From NCBI GenBank assembly GCA_017523785.1, contig JAFWVX010000026.1, positions 1 to 43,774 of the forward strand: a stretch of 43,774 bases of DNA, in the 5' to 3' direction. The DNA comes from Lachnospiraceae bacterium. GTDB lineage: Bacteria; Bacillota; Clostridia; Lachnospirales; Lachnospiraceae. Under the pieces are notes generated by a model. It worked only from the letters and a program-made list of their open reading frames with translations, made no database searches and was not told the origin of the DNA. This document shows positions 40,527 through 43,774 of the stretch, in pieces. The first letter of the stretch is position 1, and each line of letters opens with the position of its first letter. Position numbers and translations under genes: made by a program.

Positions 40527-40862
40527 ATGCAGTGCAGTACGGCACAAAAAAATATAAATAGTTTTTTAAGAGAAACTCTCAAAGGAAATGAACTCCGTAA
40601 GACCTACTATCATTTGAAGAATTGCGAGACATGTAAGGAAGTTCTACTTGATGAGTTTTCTTTTTATACAACGTTTAATGATTTAGATAGAGACTTGGGA
40701 TTTAACTATGAGCGAAATCTAAAAAAATTTATGGATAAAATAGGCGAAAGAATTAAAAGCAGAGATGACAAATTGACAAGTAAGTATATTTTTGCGAGTG
40801 TTATGATTTGTATTATGTTTTTAATAATTTTAATTATTGCATTGAGGATAGCATATAAATAA
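40527..40862 (+). CDS. Membrane-anchored zinc-finger (zf-HC2/anti-sigma-like) protein
   Basis: A 111-residue protein. Cys3, His29, Cys33 and Cys36 (MQCSTAQ and YYHLKNCETCKEVL) form the HxxxCxxC zinc site of the zf-HC2 group, used by anti-sigma factors such as RsiW and ChrR. A C-terminal transmembrane helix (about 88-107) puts the finger in the cytoplasm. No sigma-factor gene is nearby. The start ATG lies 5 nt after the tRNA-Leu 3' end without a ribosome site; a longer frame would start inside the tRNA and is rejected. Its stop overlaps the polA start by one base. Confidence 0.8.
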   Translation: MQCSTAQKNINSFLRETLKGNELRKTYYHLKNCETCKEVLLDEFSFYTTFNDLDRDLGFNYERNLKKFMDKIGERIKSRDDKLTSKYIFASVMICIMFLIILIIALRIAYK

Positions 40863-43279
40863 TGAATAAGAGTAAAGAAAAATTATTGTTAATTGATGCT
40901 TACAGTATAATCTGTAGAGGTTTTTATGCGTTGCCACTTCTTTCTACTAGTAATGGTTATCATACTAATGCAATGCTTGGTTTTTTGAATATTCTATTTA
41001 GAACTATTGATGATGAAAGTCCTGATTATATTGCTGTGGCATTTGATGAAAATGCACCTACATTTAGACACAAACTTTATAAAGAGTATAAAGCTCAAAG
41101 AAAGCCAATGCCAGTTGAATTAAAGGAACAGGTTCCATATGTAAAAGAGATTTTATCGGCAATGGGAATAAATATTTTTTCTAAAGTGGGTTATGAGGCT
41201 GATGACATACTTGGAAGTCTTGCCTACAGATTTTCATCTAAAAATGTCGAAGCTGTAATTTTATCCGGCGACAAAGATATGTTACAACTTGCAACAGATG
41301 ATATAAAGATAAGGCTTGCTAAGACTGTAAAAAGCAATTCGGATATATATCCATATTATGCTAAGGATGTTGAGAAAGAATACAATATGACTCCAATTGA
41401 GTTTATTGATTTAAAAGCAATAATGGGAGACCCATCTGATAATATTCCTGGAATAAAGGGCGTTGGAAAAATCACTGCAAATGATTTGATATCTAAGTAT
41501 AAAAGCATAGATAACATTTATAAACATCTTGATGAAATAAAAAAGCCAAGTATTGTAAAAGCATTTACTGAAGGTAAGGAGGATGCTGCATTATTTAAAG
41601 TGCTTGTGACTATCGTAAAGGATGTGGATTTAGATGTCAAATTAGAAGACTTGAAAATGGTAGATATTTTCAATGCGAACTCGTATAAAGTTGCAGAGAA
41701 GTATGAATTAAAGTCATTATATAAGAAATTTGGCAAAGCAAGGACTAGTTCAAAAACTAATAAGGCATCCAATGCTATGCTTGAGGGATTTACAAGTTTA
41801 GACAATTCAGTTGGTGATATAGAAAAAAGTTCTGATAAAAATAAAGATGACAATAAGAAATATGCATATAATTTAAAAAATAGATATAGAGAATTAGATG
41901 GTAGTCCTATATTTGAGAAATTTGTGCCTGAGAATAGAATTGAGGATTTGACTTTGATGTCATATCTTTTAAATCCTATCAAAAAAGATTATTCGGATAT
42001 TGAATATATTGACCAAGATAAACTTTACAAAGAGTTAAATGATAAGATGACTAAGCTTGGTTTAAATAAAGTTTATGAAGAGATAGAGCACCCACTCGTT
42101 AAAGTTTTATACAATATGGAAAAGATCGGTGTAGGTGTAGATGAGATTGCTATAAATGATTTCGCAAAAAATCTATCTAAAGAGATAAAGAAGCTTGAGG
42201 AAAAGATACACAAGTTAGCAGGCGATGATAGTTTCAATATTAACTCACCAAAGCAACTTGGAGAAATTCTATTTAATAAACTTGGACTTGACTATGAAAG
42301 AAAGAAGGGTGAAAAGCAGTCAACTGGTGTGGAAGTCTTACAAAAGCTTGTCGATAAGCATGACATCATTAAACCGATTATGGATTATAGAACTTATAAT
42401 AAACTTCTTACTACATATGCTGAAGCATTGCCTAAATACATAGTTGATGGAAGAATCCATACTAACTTTAATCAAACCGAGACAGCAACTGGAAGACTTT
42501 CAAGTGATAATCCAAATCTTCAAAATATTCCTATAAGGACAGCTCTTGGTAGAGAACTCAGAAAAGCATTTATACCAAGAGAAGGTTTTATTTTTATAGA
42601 TGCTGACTATTCTCAGATAGAGCTTAGAGTGCTTGCAGTATTGTCTGGTGATGAAAATTTAATAAATGCATATAAGGGGGCGGCAGATGTACATAGTGCA
42701 ACTGCAAGCGAAGTGTTTGGCGTTGATATTGATAAGGTTACACCAGAACTTAGAAGGAAGGCTAAGGCAATTAATTTTGGAATAGTATATGGTATGTCAT
42801 CTTATGGCTTAGGTGAAGATTTACATATAGATACAAAAGAAGCAAAAGAATATATAGAAAAATATTTTGCTAAATATCGTAAAGTTAAAGAATATTTAGA
42901 TAGGACAGTAGAAGAAGCAAAAAATAATGGTTACATAAAGACATACTATGGAAGAATTAGACCAATACCTGAGTTTAAAGTTGGAAATGCTATGCAGAAA
43001 GCATTTGCTAAAAGAGTTGCTATGAATTCGCCTATTCAAGGTACAGCTGCCGATATTATGAAACTCGCTATGATTAATGTAGACTCAGAACTTGAAAAGC
43101 AGAAACTTAAGTCAAGAATAGTTTTGCAAGTTCATGATGAAATATTAATTGAATGTAAGAAGGGAGAGGAAACTAAAGTTAAGAAAATTTTAAAAGAGAA
43201 AATGACTGATAGTTTTGACTTCCCAGTCGAACTTGAGATAGATATAAAAGAAGGAAATAATTGGGACGACGCACACTAA
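40862..43279 (+). CDS. polA: DNA polymerase I with a much reduced 3'-5' exonuclease region
   Basis: Repair and Okazaki-fragment polymerase. The 5' nuclease (residues 1-290) has LLIDAYSIICRGFYALP, YEADDILGSLA, SGDKDMLQL and GDPSDNIPGIKGVGKITA. The polymerase domain (about 410-805) has motif A DADYSQIELRVLAVLSG, motif B RRKAKAINFGIVYGMSSYG and motif C LQVHDEILIE. The part between them, normally about 190-200 residues of proofreading fold, is only about 113 residues, with a Lys/Asp/Asn-rich stretch and no DEDD motif. Only a relic LMSYLLNPIKKDYSD is recognisable. No proofreading is expected. The total of 805 residues compares with about 880-930 in most homologues. Confidence 0.96.
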   Translation: MNKSKEKLLLIDAYSIICRGFYALPLLSTSNGYHTNAMLGFLNILFRTIDDESPDYIAVAFDENAPTFRHKLYKEYKAQRKPMPVELKEQVPYVKEILSAMGINIFSKVGYEADDILGSLAYRFSSKNVEAVILSGDKDMLQLATDDIKIRLAKTVKSNSDIYPYYAKDVEKEYNMTPIEFIDLKAIMGDPSDNIPGIKGVGKITANDLISKYKSIDNIYKHLDEIKKPSIVKAFTEGKEDAALFKVLVTIVKDVDLDVKLEDLKMVDIFNANSYKVAEKYELKSLYKKFGKARTSSKTNKASNAMLEGFTSLDNSVGDIEKSSDKNKDDNKKYAYNLKNRYRELDGSPIFEKFVPENRIEDLTLMSYLLNPIKKDYSDIEYIDQDKLYKELNDKMTKLGLNKVYEEIEHPLVKVLYNMEKIGVGVDEIAINDFAKNLSKEIKKLEEKIHKLAGDDSFNINSPKQLGEILFNKLGLDYERKKGEKQSTGVEVLQKLVDKHDIIKPIMDYRTYNKLLTTYAEALPKYIVDGRIHTNFNQTETATGRLSSDNPNLQNIPIRTALGRELRKAFIPREGFIFIDADYSQIELRVLAVLSGDENLINAYKGAADVHSATASEVFGVDIDKVTPELRRKAKAINFGIVYGMSSYGLGEDLHIDTKEAKEYIEKYFAKYRKVKEYLDRTVEEAKNNGYIKTYYGRIRPIPEFKVGNAMQKAFAKRVAMNSPIQGTAADIMKLAMINVDSELEKQKLKSRIVLQVHDEILIECKKGEETKVKKILKEKMTDSFDFPVELEIDIKEGNNWDDAH

Positions 43280-43280
43280 T

Positions 43281-43538
43281 ATGGGAATGAGAGAAGATTT
43301 AAAAATTCCACTTACGATGCTTAGTATAAATTTTTTGGATAAATTGCCATATAAAGGTTCTTATAATGGCAAAAGATTTATGTTTGAGAAATCTGATAAT
43401 ACTTTAAAAGTTTATGTGTGGAAAGATTTATATAGTTTTGAAAATACAAATGTAGAAGATATGACTATAAAGGAATTTGAATATAGCAAGGATGGAATAG
43501 AACAAGGGATTGATTTTGTTGAAGAGACTAAAGTTTAA
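43281..43538 (+). CDS. Small conserved-looking protein of unknown function
   Basis: An 85-residue soluble protein that I do not recognise. It reads MGMREDLKIPLTMLSINFLD, then a beta-rich middle (YKGSYNGKRFMFEKSDNTLK, VYVWKDLYSFENT) and an acidic tail. A second ATG at 43287 could also be the start; neither has a clear ribosome site. It sits 1 nt after polA and overlaps coaE by one base, so it belongs to the polA-coaE operon. Confidence 0.75.
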   Translation: MGMREDLKIPLTMLSINFLDKLPYKGSYNGKRFMFEKSDNTLKVYVWKDLYSFENTNVEDMTIKEFEYSKDGIEQGIDFVEETKV

Positions 43539-43774
43539 TGGTAATAGGCATAGTAGGGAAAATTGGATCTGGAAAGAGTGAAGTAGTAGATTATTTGCAC
43601 GATGCTTATGGTGCCGCAAAATTTTCTTGTGATGAAGTGGCAAAAGAAATAATGGTTGAAGAAGGGTATAAGATAGACGATAAGCAAGATATATTCACAA
43701 ATGAGAATATTTTAGAAAAAATAAGAATAGAGTTACACCCAAAAGTATTTAGTAGAATTAATGAAAATATTAAT
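43538..43774 (+). CDS. coaE: Dephospho-CoA kinase (N-terminal part, cut by window edge)
   Basis: The first 79 residues of the last enzyme of CoA synthesis, which phosphorylates dephospho-CoA. The P-loop GKIGSGKSEVVDYL is at the N-terminus, followed by the conserved FSCDEVAKEIM (CoA-site Asp) and LHPKVF, where homologues have IHPxV. It begins at ATG 43538, overlapping the previous stop. polA followed by coaE is a common Firmicutes order. Confidence 0.9.
   Translation, partial: MVIGIVGKIGSGKSEVVDYLHDAYGAAKFSCDEVAKEIMVEEGYKIDDKQDIFTNENILEKIRIELHPKVFSRINENIN

Overview
The window looks like chromosome of a low-GC, Gram-positive, anaerobic-type Clostridia, most likely Lachnospirales. This is inferred from very A+T-rich sequence, AGGAGG-type ribosome sites, MEP-pathway isoprenoid genes, CdaA/CdaR, a DUF6273 lipoprotein, TraX-like and PF06541 membrane proteins, and a cysS-mrnC-rlmB gene order. 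No species name can be supported from sequence alone.

Layout. 1-12788 (+): the end of an unidentified gene, then closely packed housekeeping genes: metG, a TraX-like gene, yqeY, a GNAT gene, a DUF2156 gene, ispF, cysS, mrnC, tRNA-Leu(CAG), rlmB, a DUF4015 lipoprotein, uvrC, ispG and miaA. 12822-13258: a monocistronic gene for a Lys/Ala-rich histone-H1-like protein with its own promoter and terminator. 13284-14498: an RsmF-type rRNA methyltransferase. 14533-20419 (-): a cell-envelope operon (NlpC/P60 hydrolase, response regulator, histidine kinase, D,D-carboxypeptidase) ending in tRNA-Arg(CCT). 20535-25800 (+): cdaA, cdaR, a polymerase-like membrane protein and two lipoproteins. 25924-26466: an unidentified membrane protein. 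26628-37632: topoisomerase IV genes parE and parC, separated by about 6.8 kb. 37762-43774: a hexapeptide-repeat protein, a DUF4163/DUF3298-like protein, upp, tRNA-Leu(CAA), a zinc-finger membrane protein, polA, a small gene and the start of coaE.

The segment between parE and parC is the accessory part. It holds an SPFH protein, a DpnII-family GATC restriction-modification pair, an Mrr-like nuclease with a second (HPPY-type) methyltransferase, a PF06541 membrane protein and a phosphopantetheinyl transferase. It also holds three gene remnants: the C-terminus of a D12 methyltransferase, the C-terminus of an RsbW-like ATPase, and the end of a nonribosomal peptide synthetase broken by a frameshift at an A7 run. 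parE itself carries an in-frame TAA between its ATPase and transducer domains.

Two themes run through the window. First, all three tRNA genes sit inside protein-coding operons with gaps of only 3-7 nt, and two are followed 3 and 5 nt later by a start codon with no ribosome site. This resembles mitochondrial tRNA punctuation, where tRNA processing would release nearly leaderless mRNAs. Second, three genes (the NlpC/P60 gene, cdaA, and less surely rsmF) have sigma-A-like promoters placed so that transcription should begin at or within a few bases of the start codon. A family of GTAGGGGCG hairpin repeats also lies in several gaps.
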